Assembly (NCBI GenBank): GCA_963841455.1
Contig: CAWJCU010000014.1
Span: 1-64,000, forward strand
Length of the DNA stretch: 64,000 nt
From: JAWVFM01 sp963841455
GTDB taxonomy: Bacteria > Actinomycetota > Thermoleophilia > Solirubrobacterales > 70-9
Direction of reading: 5' to 3'
Position numbers and translations under genes: made by a program. Positions 1-9,132 of this stretch are shown piece after piece. Within the stretch, counting starts at the first letter, position 1. Each line of letters begins with the position of its first letter. The notes under the pieces are model-generated. The model ran no database searches. It had not been told where the DNA came from and saw nothing but the letters and a program-made list of their open reading frames with translations.

Positions 1-2
1 GC

Positions 3-580
3 CTGCCACCGGGGCCGAAGGACGTGCTGTGGCGCACGCACACCTCGCCGATGCAGGTTCGCGCGATGGAGGAGAACGAGCCCCCCTCTTCATCATCGTG
101 CCCGGCACCGTCTACAGGCGCGACACGATCGACGCGACGCACCTGCCCATGTTCCACCAGGTCGAGGGCCTCGCCGTCGCCGAGGGGATCTCGCTCGCCG
201 ACCTCGCGGGCACGCTCGACGCGGTCGCGCGCGAGCTGTTCGGTCCGGAGCGGCGCACTCGCCTCAAGCCCGACTTCTTCCCCTTCACCGAGCCCAGCGT
301 CCAGGTCGACGTCTCCTGCTTCCGGTGCGAGGGCACCGGGACGCTCGCGGACGGCGAGCGCGACCCGCTGTGCAAGGGGACGGGCTGGATCGAGATCCTC
401 GGCGCGGGCATGGTCGACCCGAACGTGTTCGGGTCGGTCGGCGGCGCCTACGTGCCCGACGAGACGCAGGGCTTTGCGTTCGGCATGGGCATCGAGCGCA
501 TCGCGATGCTGAAGCACGCGATTCCCGACCTGCGCCTCTTCTTCGAGAACGACGTGCGCTTCCTGGAGCAGTTTTCGTGA
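3..580 (+). pseudogene. pheS: Phenylalanine-tRNA ligase alpha subunit, 3' part, with a frameshift
   Basis: C-terminal part of the catalytic subunit of the (alpha-beta)2 enzyme that charges tRNA-Phe in the cytoplasm. The 5' part lies outside the window. Class II synthetase motifs are clear: RTHTSPMQVRAM and MEENEPP, then the motif-2 region GTVYRRD, the FHQVEGL segment, and the motif-3-like GFAFGMGIERIAML near the end. The protein is split over two frames: the first segment reads in frame from base 3 to the run of six C at 81-86, and everything from LFIIVPG onward reads one frame away. Seven C would restore one continuous, family-typical sequence, so one base is missing. In an essential gene this is more likely a sequencing error than real decay. 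The TGA stop overlaps the GTG start of pheT. Confidence 0.9.
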
Positions 581-3042
581 AGGTCCCCTTCTCCTGGCTG
601 CGCGAGTACTGCGATCCCGGCCTGCCGGCCGAGGGCGTCGCCGAGCTCCTGTCGATGAAGGCGGTGGAGGTCGAGCGCGTCTCCCAGTTCGGCGCGCCGT
701 CGGTTGACGGCTTCGTCGTCGGCCGCGTGCTCGGGGTCGAGAGGCACCCGAACGCCGACCGCCTCTCGGTCTGCACCGTCGACGCCGGCGACGGCGAGCG
801 CACGATCGTCTGCGGCGCCCCAAACGTCGCGGCAGGTCAGACGGTGCCGGTCGCGTTGCCGGGGGCCGTTCTCTCCGGTGGTCAGAGGCTGGGCGCGGCG
901 AGGCTCCGGGGGGTCGAGTCGAACGGAATGATCCTGAGCGAGGCCGAGCTCGGCGTGGGGACCGACTCCGAGGGCATCATCGTGATGGCGATCGACGGCG
1001 CCGGCCCCGAGCCGGGAACGCCGCTCGGCCAGGCCTTCACGATCTCCGACCAGGTCCTCGAGCTGGACCTGAACCCCAACCGCTCCGACTGCCTCGGCGT
1101 ATACGGAGTGGCCCGTGAGCTCCACGCAATAACCGGCGCGCCGCTCGCTCCCGCGCCGTGGGAGGAGGATGTCGAGGCCAGGGGGGAGGGGAGCGTCGAC
1201 GGGGTCGCCTCCGTGCAGGTGGATGTCCCCGAGCTCTGCCCTCGGTTCACGGCCCGCGTCTTCGAGGGCGTGCAGGTCGGACCCTCGCCGCTCTGGCTCA
1301 AGGCCAGGCTCTCGGCAGCGGGACAGAGGCCGATCTCCAACGTCGTCGACGTGACCAACTACGTGATGCTGCTCTCGGCGCAGCCCCTGCACGCCTTCGA
1401 CCTCGATCGCGTGCCCGGCGGGGAGCTCGTGATCCGTACGGCGCGGGAGGGCGAGCGCATGACGACGCTCGACGGAGTCGAGAGGAGGTTCGACGCCGAG
1501 ACCGTGCTGGTCTGCGACCGCGAGGGGCCCTCGGGAATCGCCGGGATCATGGGTGGCGCACGCTCGGAGGTCTCGGAGGAGACCTCGCGGGTGCTGCTCG
1601 AGGTCGCGACCTGGAACGGGGTCAACATCCTGCGCACCTCGACGATGCTCGGGCTCCGGACCGACGCCTCGATGCGATTCGAGAAGCAGCTTCACCCCGA
1701 GCTCGCCCTGCGCGCGCAGCGGGTCGCCTCGCGCGTTCTGGTCGAGATGGGTGCCGCCCTCGTGCCCGGCACGATCGACGTCGCGGCCGACATCCCCGCG
1801 CCGCACGTGATCTCCATGCGCGGCGCCCGGCTCGACTCGCTGCTCGGCACGCACGTCGAGCGTGAGGAGGCTCGCGGCCACCTCGAGGCCCTCGAGTTCG
1901 GGGTCGAGCTCGACGGCGAGCGCGACCTGCGCGCGACGGTGCCGGTCGACCGCCACTACGACGTCACCCGGGAGGCCGACCTCGTCGAGGAGGTCGCGCG
2001 GCTCCACGGTCTCGACCGCCTTCCGCGCACGCTCCCGGCTCATGGCGAGCGGACCGGCGGCCTCTCCCGCGATCAGGTCCTTCGCCGCCGCTCCGAGGAC
2101 GTGCTGCGCGACCTCGGTCTCGACGAGATCGTCACCTGGCGTTTTGTCCCGGCCGATCTGTCCGAGCGGCTCGGGCTCGAGCCCGGTGACGAGCGGCGCC
2201 CGATGGTCGCGACCCACAACCCGATCTCGACCGAGCACGTCGGGCTTCGCACCACCCTTCTGGGTGGGCTCCTCGATGCCGCCCGTCACAACCTCGCCCG
2301 TGACGTCGAGCGCGTGGCGCTGTTCGAGTCGGGCCGGGTCTACCTCCCGGTGCCGGCGCCGGCCGAGGGCGGTGTCCTCGCCGGGGCGTTCCCGGGCGGG
2401 ATGCCGCCGCCGGCGCTCGAGCCGCATCGCTTGGGCGCGCTCGTCGTGGGACCGCTCGCGCCCGGCGGATGGCGCGGGGAGCCCCAGCCGGCCGGGTTCG
2501 CGGAGGCCAAGGGCGTGCTGGAGACGCTGTGCCGCCATCTCGAGGTGGCGGTGGCAACGGTCCCGGCCTCCGAGCCGTTCCTCCATCCAGGACGTGCCGC
2601 GCGCGTGGAGCTCGCCGGCGAGGCGATCGGCTGGCTGGGCGAGGTCCACCCGCTCGTCGCCGGGCGCTGGGACCTGCCCGCCGCGGTCGCGTTCGAGGTC
2701 AACCTCGCGCCCCTCGCCGACGCCGCGGGGGTGGGCGACGAGCGCTACGAGGACCTCACGACGTACCCGCCGCTCTTCGAGGACGTCGCCGCTGTGGTTC
2801 CGGAGACGGTGCCGGCGGCGGAGCTGCGAGCGGCCGTGATGGCGGCGGGCGGGGAGCTGCTGCGCGCGGCCACTCCGTTCGACGTCTACACGGGCGACGC
2901 CATCGGCGAGGGCCGGAAGAGCATCGCCCTCCGGCTCGAGTTCCGGGCGGCCGACCGGACGCTCACGGACACCGAGGTGGCGTCGATTCGGGAGGCGATT
3001 CGGGAGGCGATCACCGCGCTCGGCGGGGGGTTGAGGGAATGA
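577..3042 (+). CDS. pheT: Phenylalanine-tRNA ligase beta subunit
   Basis: 821-residue beta subunit, the usual length. It partners PheS, binds the tRNA and carries the editing site. Domains in order: an N-terminal helix (SWLREYCD), an EMAP/OB-fold tRNA-binding domain at about residues 40-150 (HPNADRLSVCTVDAG, GMILSEAELG), the B3/B4 editing domain at about 210-385 (NRSDCLGVYGVARELHA, DVTNYVM, QPLHAFD), B5 at about 405-480, a catalytic-like domain, and the ferredoxin-like anticodon-binding domain at the C-terminus (YPPLFEDVAAVVPE). The GTG start at 577 overlaps the pheS stop by 4 bp and begins the family-typical KVPFSWLREY; longer in-frame extensions only run over pheS. Its stop overlaps the argC ATG, so the synthetase and arginine genes look like one transcription unit. 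Confidence 0.97.
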   Translation: MKVPFSWLREYCDPGLPAEGVAELLSMKAVEVERVSQFGAPSVDGFVVGRVLGVERHPNADRLSVCTVDAGDGERTIVCGAPNVAAGQTVPVALPGAVLSGGQRLGAARLRGVESNGMILSEAELGVGTDSEGIIVMAIDGAGPEPGTPLGQAFTISDQVLELDLNPNRSDCLGVYGVARELHAITGAPLAPAPWEEDVEARGEGSVDGVASVQVDVPELCPRFTARVFEGVQVGPSPLWLKARLSAAGQRPISNVVDVTNYVMLLSAQPLHAFDLDRVPGGELVIRTAREGERMTTLDGVERRFDAETVLVCDREGPSGIAGIMGGARSEVSEETSRVLLEVATWNGVNILRTSTMLGLRTDASMRFEKQLHPELALRAQRVASRVLVEMGAALVPGTIDVAADIPAPHVISMRGARLDSLLGTHVEREEARGHLEALEFGVELDGERDLRATVPVDRHYDVTREADLVEEVARLHGLDRLPRTLPAHGERTGGLSRDQVLRRRSEDVLRDLGLDEIVTWRFVPADLSERLGLEPGDERRPMVATHNPISTEHVGLRTTLLGGLLDAARHNLARDVERVALFESGRVYLPVPAPAEGGVLAGAFPGGMPPPALEPHRLGALVVGPLAPGGWRGEPQPAGFAEAKGVLETLCRHLEVAVATVPASEPFLHPGRAARVELAGEAIGWLGEVHPLVAGRWDLPAAVAFEVNLAPLADAAGVGDERYEDLTTYPPLFEDVAAVVPETVPAAELRAAVMAAGGELLRAATPFDVYTGDAIGEGRKSIALRLEFRAADRTLTDTEVASIREAIREAITALGGGLRE

Positions 3043-4055
3043 GCTCGCAGCCGATGGACGGTGAGCCGGCCGCGAGGGTCCTCGTAGCCGGGGCCTCCGG
3101 CCTCGCGGGCGCCCTCGCAGCCGCCCTCGTATGGCGTCACCCCCGGCTTGAGCTGGTCGCCGCAACGGCGCGGTCCGAGGCCGGCACCCGCCTCGATGAT
3201 CTCCACCCCCGCCACCGCGTCCCGCTCGCGCTGACGGAGCTCGACCTCGACCGCGCGGAGGAGATCGATGCGGCGATCGTCAGCTACCCGCACGGCGCGG
3301 CAGCGCCCGTGGTCGCCGCCCTGCGCGGGCTCGGGGCGACCGTCGTCGACCTCTCGGCCGACTTCCGCCTGCGGGACCTCCCGAGCTACGAGCGCTGGTA
3401 CGGTCCGCACGGGGATCCCGACCTGCTCGAGGGCGCGGTCTACGGGCTGCCCGAGCTCGGTCGCGACGCGGTGTGCGAGGCGGATCTCGTGGCGAACCCC
3501 GGCTGCTACCCGACGGCGGCGCTCCTGGCGCTGGCACCCCTGGCCGAGGCGGGGCTCTTGGGCGACGTGGCGATCAGCGCGGCCTCGGGCGTCTCGGGAG
3601 CCGGGCGGGGCGGCGCCGACTTCGTCGACGTGGCGGAGAACTTCAGCCCCTACGGGGTCGACGGCCACCGCCATTACCCCGAGATCGCGCAGGAGCTCCA
3701 CGCCCGCGGCGCCGAGGGCGAGATTTCCTTCGTCCCGCACCTGCTTCCCATCGACCAGGGCCTACTCGCGACCTGCTTCGTCAGGCCGTCCCGTGAGCTC
3801 AGCGAGGCCGAGCTCGCGGATCTCTACCGCGAGCGCTACGACGGCGAGCCGTTCGTGGATGTGGTCTCGCGGCCACCGGGCGTTCGCGACGTGCGCGAGA
3901 CGAACCTCTGCCTGGTTCGCGCTGCGCCGGACCCAGGCGGCGCCGGCGTCGTCGTCTTCGCCGCGATCGACAACCTCTGGAAGGGCGCGGCGGGCCAGGC
4001 GGTGCAGAACCTGAACCTCGCGCTGGGGCTCTCGGAGACGGAGGGGCTCGAGTGA
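3039..4055 (+). CDS. argC: N-acetyl-gamma-glutamyl-phosphate reductase
   Basis: 338-residue NADPH-dependent reductase that converts N-acetylglutamyl phosphate to the semialdehyde, third step of arginine synthesis. The Rossmann dinucleotide motif GASGLAG is near the N-terminus. The catalytic cysteine is C156 in NPGCYPTA. The GVSGAGRG loop and the C-terminal VFAAIDNLWKGAAGQAVQN are family hallmarks. The ATG at 3039 overlaps the pheT TGA (ATGA), which fixes the start and implies translational coupling. About a dozen residues precede the Rossmann strand, slightly more than usual. First gene of the argCJBD run. Confidence 0.97.
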   Translation: MSSQPMDGEPAARVLVAGASGLAGALAAALVWRHPRLELVAATARSEAGTRLDDLHPRHRVPLALTELDLDRAEEIDAAIVSYPHGAAAPVVAALRGLGATVVDLSADFRLRDLPSYERWYGPHGDPDLLEGAVYGLPELGRDAVCEADLVANPGCYPTAALLALAPLAEAGLLGDVAISAASGVSGAGRGGADFVDVAENFSPYGVDGHRHYPEIAQELHARGAEGEISFVPHLLPIDQGLLATCFVRPSRELSEAELADLYRERYDGEPFVDVVSRPPGVRDVRETNLCLVRAAPDPGGAGVVVFAAIDNLWKGAAGQAVQNLNLALGLSETEGLE

Positions 4056-5206
4056 GCGGGTTCTTCGCGTCGCGGTGGGTCGAGGCGCCGATCGGCGCGG
4101 AGGAGCTCGACCCTGCCGGGCTCGCGCCGGGATTCCGGGCGGCAGGAGTGGCCTGCGGCCTCAAGGCCGACGGCGCGACCGACCTCGGCCTCGTCGCTTG
4201 CGATACCCGCGGCGTGCGCTCGGCGATGCTCCTGACGTCGAACGCGGCCGCGGCGGCGCCCGTGCGGGTCTGCCGCGAGAGCTGCGAGCCGGGGGCCATC
4301 GCGGGGACGGTGGTGAACTCGGGCAACGCCAACGCGGCCACCGGCGAGCCTGGCTATCGCGACGCGCTCGCGATGCGTGACGCCGCGGCGCGGGAGCTGG
4401 AGCTCGATCCGGCGCGCGTCGCGGTGGCCGAGACCGGCACGATCGGGGTGCCGCTGGACATCGAGTCGGTTCGCAGCGGTATCGGCCGGGCGGCCGCCGA
4501 GCTCTCAGAGCGCGGAGGACACGACTTCGCGGCGGCGATCATGACGACCGATCAGGGGCCGAAGCAATGCACGGTTCGCGCCGGCGGCGTGACCGTGTCC
4601 GCCCAGGCGAAGGGGGCGGGAATGATGCAGCCGGGCTTCGCGACGATGCTGTGCTTCGTGCAGACGGACGCGCGGATCGATGATCCGGAGGCCGAGCTGC
4701 GCCGAGCCGCGGCGGCTTCGATGGAGCGGATCACGGTCGACGGGCAGCAGTCGACGAACGACATGGTCCTGCTGCAGGCGACGGGCGCGGCGGGCGAGCC
4801 GATGCCGGACGGTCTGCTCGATGCGGTGATGCTCCAGCTCGCGCTGCAGATCGTCGCCGACGGCGAGGGCGCGACGCGCGTCGCGCGGGTCGAGGCGCGG
4901 GGTGCTGCGAGCAACGAGGAGGCGGAGCGGGTCGCCAGGGCGATCGCCAACTCGCCGCTCGTGAAGACGGCGCTCTACGGGCGCGACCCTAACTGGGGCC
5001 GCATCGCCCAGGCGGCTGGCATGGCGCTCGCGGGCGAGGAGCTCGACGAGCTCGGTCCCGAGCGCATCGCCGCCGACTCGCTCGGGTCCGAGGCTCCCGA
5101 GGCCGAGGTCGGCATCGACCTGGGGCGCGGCGATGGCAGCGCGCACGTCTACTTCTCGGACCTCACTCCGGCGTACGTCCACCTCAACTCCGCCTACACC
5201 ACGTGA
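4052..5206 (+). CDS. argJ: Bifunctional glutamate N-acetyltransferase / N-acetylornithine acetyltransferase
   Basis: 384-residue ArgJ, which recycles the acetyl group from N-acetylornithine to glutamate (cyclic arginine pathway) and may also use acetyl-CoA. It is made as a precursor that cleaves itself before a threonine, here T198 in KGAGMMQPGFATML, giving alpha and beta chains; the oxyanion-hole TG pair is in VAETGTIG. The ending YFSDLTPAYVHLNSAYTT matches the family C-terminus. The GTG start overlaps the argC stop by 4 bp. Mono- versus bifunctionality cannot be told from sequence alone, but no separate argA or argE is seen next to it. Confidence 0.96.
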   Translation: MSGFFASRWVEAPIGAEELDPAGLAPGFRAAGVACGLKADGATDLGLVACDTRGVRSAMLLTSNAAAAAPVRVCRESCEPGAIAGTVVNSGNANAATGEPGYRDALAMRDAAARELELDPARVAVAETGTIGVPLDIESVRSGIGRAAAELSERGGHDFAAAIMTTDQGPKQCTVRAGGVTVSAQAKGAGMMQPGFATMLCFVQTDARIDDPEAELRRAAAASMERITVDGQQSTNDMVLLQATGAAGEPMPDGLLDAVMLQLALQIVADGEGATRVARVEARGAASNEEAERVARAIANSPLVKTALYGRDPNWGRIAQAAGMALAGEELDELGPERIAADSLGSEAPEAEVGIDLGRGDGSAHVYFSDLTPAYVHLNSAYTT

Positions 5207-6084
5207 CCGCCGGCTCCTCAGCTTCGCTTCCGGGGCCGGCGGGGCGCGGACCATCGGTCGAGACCCTGCTTGAGGCGCTCCCCTACATCAGGGAGTTCCA
5301 CGGCCGCACCGTCGTCATCAAGTACGGCGGCTCGGCGATGGGTCAGGAGGAGCTCAGGGAGGCGTTCGCGACCGACGTCGTGCTTCTCAAGTACGTCGGG
5401 CTCGACCCGGTGATCGTGCACGGGGGCGGTCCCGACATTACCCGGTACATGGAGCGTCTCGGAATGGAGGTGCGGTTCGTCGAGGGCCTGCGCGTCTCCG
5501 ACCCGGAGACGGTGGAGGTGGCGAAGATGGTGTTGCTCGGGAAGGTCAACTCGGACATCGTCCGGCGCCTCAACCGCCACGGCCAGCCGGCCGTGGGCCT
5601 CTCGGGCGAGGACGGGTCCCTGTTCGAGATCCGGCCCGTCCCGAACGCCGACGAGGTCGGCTATGTCGGCGACATCGAGCGCGTAGACGTGGAGGTCCTG
5701 AACCACATCGCCGCCGACTTCATCCCGGTGATCGCATCGGCGGGCGCCGACCGCGACGGCAACGCCTACAACGTCAACGCCGACGCCGCGGCCGGCAAGG
5801 TGGCGGCCGCGCTCGGCGCCTACAAGGCGATCTTCCTCACCGATGTCCCGGGCTGGCTCGCCGATCCCTCCGACGAGTCCTCGCTCGTCGGCCGGGCCAC
5901 CGTCGCCGAGGTCGACGCGGCCCTGGAGGGGATCGAGGGTGGGATGAGGCCCAAGCTCGCGGCCTGCGTGGAGGCGATCTCGGGCGGGGTGCAGTCGGCC
6001 CACATCGTCGATGGGCGCAAGCCGCACTCGCTGCTTCTAGAGCTCTTCACCGACGCGGGCATCGGCACGATGGTCACGCCATGA
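5203..6084 (+). CDS. argB: Acetylglutamate kinase
   Basis: 293-residue amino-acid-kinase-fold enzyme that phosphorylates N-acetylglutamate, the committed and usually arginine-inhibited step. Visible motifs: the phosphate-binding IKYGGSAM near the N-terminus, the substrate-binding VHGGGPDI, and the C-terminal ATP site (FLTDVPGW, GGMRPKLAAC, HIVDGR). The N-terminal extension (SVETLLEALPYIREF) resembles the N-helix of arginine-sensitive hexameric kinases, suggesting feedback control; this is inferred. The GTG start overlaps argJ by 4 bp and the stop overlaps the argD ATG. Confidence 0.97.
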   Translation: MTAGSSASLPGPAGRGPSVETLLEALPYIREFHGRTVVIKYGGSAMGQEELREAFATDVVLLKYVGLDPVIVHGGGPDITRYMERLGMEVRFVEGLRVSDPETVEVAKMVLLGKVNSDIVRRLNRHGQPAVGLSGEDGSLFEIRPVPNADEVGYVGDIERVDVEVLNHIAADFIPVIASAGADRDGNAYNVNADAAAGKVAAALGAYKAIFLTDVPGWLADPSDESSLVGRATVAEVDAALEGIEGGMRPKLAACVEAISGGVQSAHIVDGRKPHSLLLELFTDAGIGTMVTP

Positions 6085-7259
6085 GCCTGGCGGACCTGCG
6101 GGCGCTCGAGGAGCGCTACGTGATGCCGACCTACCTCAAGGCGCCGGTCGAGTTCGTACGCGGCGAGGGCTGTCGCCTCTGGGACGCCGACGGCCGCGAG
6201 TACCTCGACTTCTTCGCCGGGCTCTCCGTCCACAACGCCGGGCACTCCCACCCGCGTATCGTTGCCGCGATCTCGGAGCAGGCCGGCCGACTCGGCGGCG
6301 TCTCGAACCTCTATTACTCCGAGCCGGCGATGCGCCTGTCCGAGCGGCTCGCGACCTCCAGCCTCGGCGGCAAGGTCTTTCTCGCGAACTCGGGCACCGA
6401 GGCGAACGAGTGCGCCATCAAGATCGCGCGCAAGCACGCCCACGTGCGGGGAGTCGACGCGCCGGAGATCGTGGCGCTCGATGGCGGCTTTCACGGCCGG
6501 ACGCTCGGATCGCTTGCCGCCACGCCGAGGTTTGCGCGCGAGGATCTCTTCGGACCCCTGCCGGCGGGCTTCGTCGCCGTGTCGAGGGACGACCCCGAGG
6601 CGCTCCGCGCGGCAGTGAGCGAGCGGACGGCCGCCGTGATCGCCGAACCCGTTCAGGGCGAGGCGGGCATCTTCCCGATCGAGGACGAGGTGCTGACGGC
6701 GGCGCGGGAGGTGTGCGACGCCTCCGGAGCGATCCTCGTCCTCGACGAGGTGCAGACCGGGATGGGGCGTACCGGATCGCTCTGGGCGTACGAGCGGCTC
6801 CCGGTGAGGCCTGACGTCATCACGGCCGCGAAGGCGCTCGGCGGTGGCCTTCCGGTCGGGGCCTGCGTGACGACGCCCGAGCTTGGCGGCGTACTCCAGC
6901 CGGGCGACCACGGCTCCACGTTCGGGGGCGGGCCGATTGCGGCGACCGCGAGCCTCGCCGCGCTCGAGGTGATCGACGACGGCGCGCTCCTGCGGTCAGT
7001 GCGCGAGCTGGGCGATCGGCTCGCCTCCGGCCTCGCCGCGCTCGACGGCGTCGCCGAGGTGCGCGGCCGGGGGTTGATGGTCGGCCTGACGCTGAACGAC
7101 GGACTCGACGCGCCTCGCGTGCAATCCCGGGCGCTCGAGGCCGGTCTCGTGATCAACGTCCCCGGGGAGCGGATGCTCCGCTTCCTGCCGCCGCTCATCG
7201 TCACTTCGGAGCAGATCGATCGTGCGGTCGATGGACTGGAGGCGGCACTCGCTCCGTAG
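6081..7259 (+). CDS. argD: Acetylornithine aminotransferase
   Basis: 392-residue class III PLP-dependent aminotransferase that makes N-acetylornithine from the semialdehyde and glutamate. Features: the cofactor phosphate loop NSGTEANECAIK, the LDGGFHGRTLGS segment, LVLDEVQTGMGRTG, and the Schiff-base lysine K251 in TAAKALGGGLP. Length and motifs fit ArgD; paralogues acting on succinylornithine or GABA are similar, but the position at the end of argCJB supports this role. The ATG overlaps the argB stop by 4 bp. No argF, argR or argH follows; argG lies separately near 45 kb. Confidence 0.95.
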   Translation: MSLADLRALEERYVMPTYLKAPVEFVRGEGCRLWDADGREYLDFFAGLSVHNAGHSHPRIVAAISEQAGRLGGVSNLYYSEPAMRLSERLATSSLGGKVFLANSGTEANECAIKIARKHAHVRGVDAPEIVALDGGFHGRTLGSLAATPRFAREDLFGPLPAGFVAVSRDDPEALRAAVSERTAAVIAEPVQGEAGIFPIEDEVLTAAREVCDASGAILVLDEVQTGMGRTGSLWAYERLPVRPDVITAAKALGGGLPVGACVTTPELGGVLQPGDHGSTFGGGPIAATASLAALEVIDDGALLRSVRELGDRLASGLAALDGVAEVRGRGLMVGLTLNDGLDAPRVQSRALEAGLVINVPGERMLRFLPPLIVTSEQIDRAVDGLEAALAP

Positions 7260-9108
7260 GGCGTCGCTTCTCGGCGGCTGTGTCCTCGTCGTCGCGGTCG
7301 TGCTCGCGATCGTGGCCGAGTCGCTCCAGGAGCCGGCGCGTATCCAGGTTTTCGGCTCGCTCGCCGATGTCAGGCCGGGTCTCATCCCGCGCCCCGCCGC
7401 CGTCTCAACTACCGCAAGCCTCTCGGCGGCGCGAAACGAGTTGGAGTCCTTCCAGATCGCCGTCGAATCCGAGGGTTCGCCGCTCAGAGGTGTCTCGGTC
7501 ACGACCGATGGCCCGCTGGTCGGGCCTCATCACGCTCGGATCGGCCCCGGGAACCTGACCATCTATCGAGAGGGCTACTACGACGTCCGCACGCCTTCCG
7601 ATCGCGAGGGCGCGACCGGCCTCTGGCCCGATCCGCTGATCCCCTCGCGCGACGTCCTGTACGGCGAGCGGCGCAACGCGTTTCCCGCCGGAGCACCGGG
7701 GGGCGGCGACGTGGTCGCGTGGGTCGACGTCTTCGTGCCACCCAGCCAACTACCGGGGACCTACCGCGGGTCCGTGGCGGTCGCGGTGGAGGGAGGTCGG
7801 ACGGTGACGATCCCGTTGCGGCTCAGGGTGCTGACCTTCGGCCTGCCGTCGACAACCTCGCTCCACAGTGCGTTCGGGCTCGTCGGCACCACTGCCTGTG
7901 ACGTCCTCGACGGCAGCGGCCCCTGCGACCGGTCGTCGCGGTCCAGGTGGATGGACGAGTACCTCTTCGGCAGGCTGGCGCTCGAGAACCGGCTGACCCT
8001 CTCCGACGCGGCCACAGCGGACGGGAAGCCGCCGCGGGGGGAGTCCGAGACGCGGTCGTTCCAACGCTACTCCCTGCCGCTGATCGGCGGCGATCCGGGG
8101 TCGCCCGTCGGCGGGCCGCCAGCCCGCCTCAAGGGAGCGCGCCTCACGTCGATCGCCGTCCGAGGCGCAACGTATCCGGCGAGCGGCCACCCGGCGCTCT
8201 ACGGATGTGCCACCATCGCCTCGCCCTGTCTCGCCCGCTGGCGCCGCCTCGCGACCCGCCACGGGTTCGCCGATCGGTTGTTCGTCTATCTGTGCGACGA
8301 ACCCTGGGTCGACCCGCCGCGAAGGTGGCCGGTGTGCAAGCGGGCTGCCCGGGGCGTCACGGCCGGGCCGTGGCCGGGAGCGTCGAAGCTGGTCACGACA
8401 TGGATCCAGGATGCTCGTGCCAATCGGGGGACCAACGCGATCAACACGATCACGGTCCCGATCGACCGGATGGCGAACAAGCCGGGCTTCGCTCAGGCCG
8501 GCGACCAGCGTCCCGCCTACTCGGGGTTCCTCGACCGGCCCCGGCGATCGCTCTGGCTCTACACGTTCTGCGACCAGTACGGATGTAGGGCATCCCGCAC
8601 CCCGGGCACTTACTGGACCGGCTGGCCGGGATACGGGATCGACCAGCCGCCCTCGCAGGCTCGGGCCATGGGCTGGCTCTCATTCGCCTATGGGGCATCC
8701 GGCGAGCTCTACTACTCGGTCGATTCCCACTTCTCGAGCGCCTGGACGAGCTCCTACGACTACGGGGGCAATGGTGACGGAACCCTCTTCTACCCGGGGC
8801 TGCCGGCCGGCGATCCGTCCACGGGGGCCCCGGCGATCGGCGGACGAGACCCGATACCGATCGAGTCGATTCGCCTGAAGCGAATCCGGGATGGCCGGGA
8901 GGACTACGAGTACCTTCGGCTGGCGGCGAGGAGCGGTCAGCGCGGCCCCGCGATGGCGATCGTGCGCGGGCTCGTCGGGAGCCGCGATGCCGCGTCCCAC
9001 GAGGCCACCTTCAGCCCGGGCGCGGTCGACGCCGCGCGCCGCCGGTTGGCTCGCCTGATCGACTCAGGGACGAAGGTATCCTCGGGCCGCGCGCGAAGGA
9101 CCCAGTAG
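7231..9108 (+). CDS. Secreted or membrane-anchored GH123-like (DUF4091) glycoside hydrolase
   Basis: About 625 residues. A basic N-terminus and one hydrophobic segment (LLGGCVLVVAVVLAIVA) indicate a signal peptide or anchor, so it should act outside the membrane. The C-terminal two thirds resembles the DUF4091/GH123 catalytic domain, the family of beta-N-acetylgalactosaminidases that use a neighbouring Asp-Glu pair; here D356-E357 in YLCDEPW, with the typical closing RIRDGREDYEYLRL. Substrate is unknown; a surface polysaccharide with N-acetylhexosamine is a reasonable guess. ATG 7231 is taken as start (GTG 7222 is an alternative); both lie inside the end of argD. It is the first gene of the polysaccharide locus. 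Confidence 0.75.
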   Translation: MDWRRHSLRRASLLGGCVLVVAVVLAIVAESLQEPARIQVFGSLADVRPGLIPRPAAVSTTASLSAARNELESFQIAVESEGSPLRGVSVTTDGPLVGPHHARIGPGNLTIYREGYYDVRTPSDREGATGLWPDPLIPSRDVLYGERRNAFPAGAPGGGDVVAWVDVFVPPSQLPGTYRGSVAVAVEGGRTVTIPLRLRVLTFGLPSTTSLHSAFGLVGTTACDVLDGSGPCDRSSRSRWMDEYLFGRLALENRLTLSDAATADGKPPRGESETRSFQRYSLPLIGGDPGSPVGGPPARLKGARLTSIAVRGATYPASGHPALYGCATIASPCLARWRRLATRHGFADRLFVYLCDEPWVDPPRRWPVCKRAARGVTAGPWPGASKLVTTWIQDARANRGTNAINTITVPIDRMANKPGFAQAGDQRPAYSGFLDRPRRSLWLYTFCDQYGCRASRTPGTYWTGWPGYGIDQPPSQARAMGWLSFAYGASGELYYSVDSHFSSAWTSSYDYGGNGDGTLFYPGLPAGDPSTGAPAIGGRDPIPIESIRLKRIRDGREDYEYLRLAARSGQRGPAMAIVRGLVGSRDAASHEATFSPGAVDAARRRLARLIDSGTKVSSGRARRTQ

Positions 9109-9132
9109 CCACCGCGACGCGAGGTTTCTCAT

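Noticed and set aside
448..3165. A 905-codon open frame on the minus strand opposite pheT
   Set aside because: It mirrors the pheT frame in GC-rich codons, has no recognisable domain and is crossed by the well-supported pheT and argC genes.
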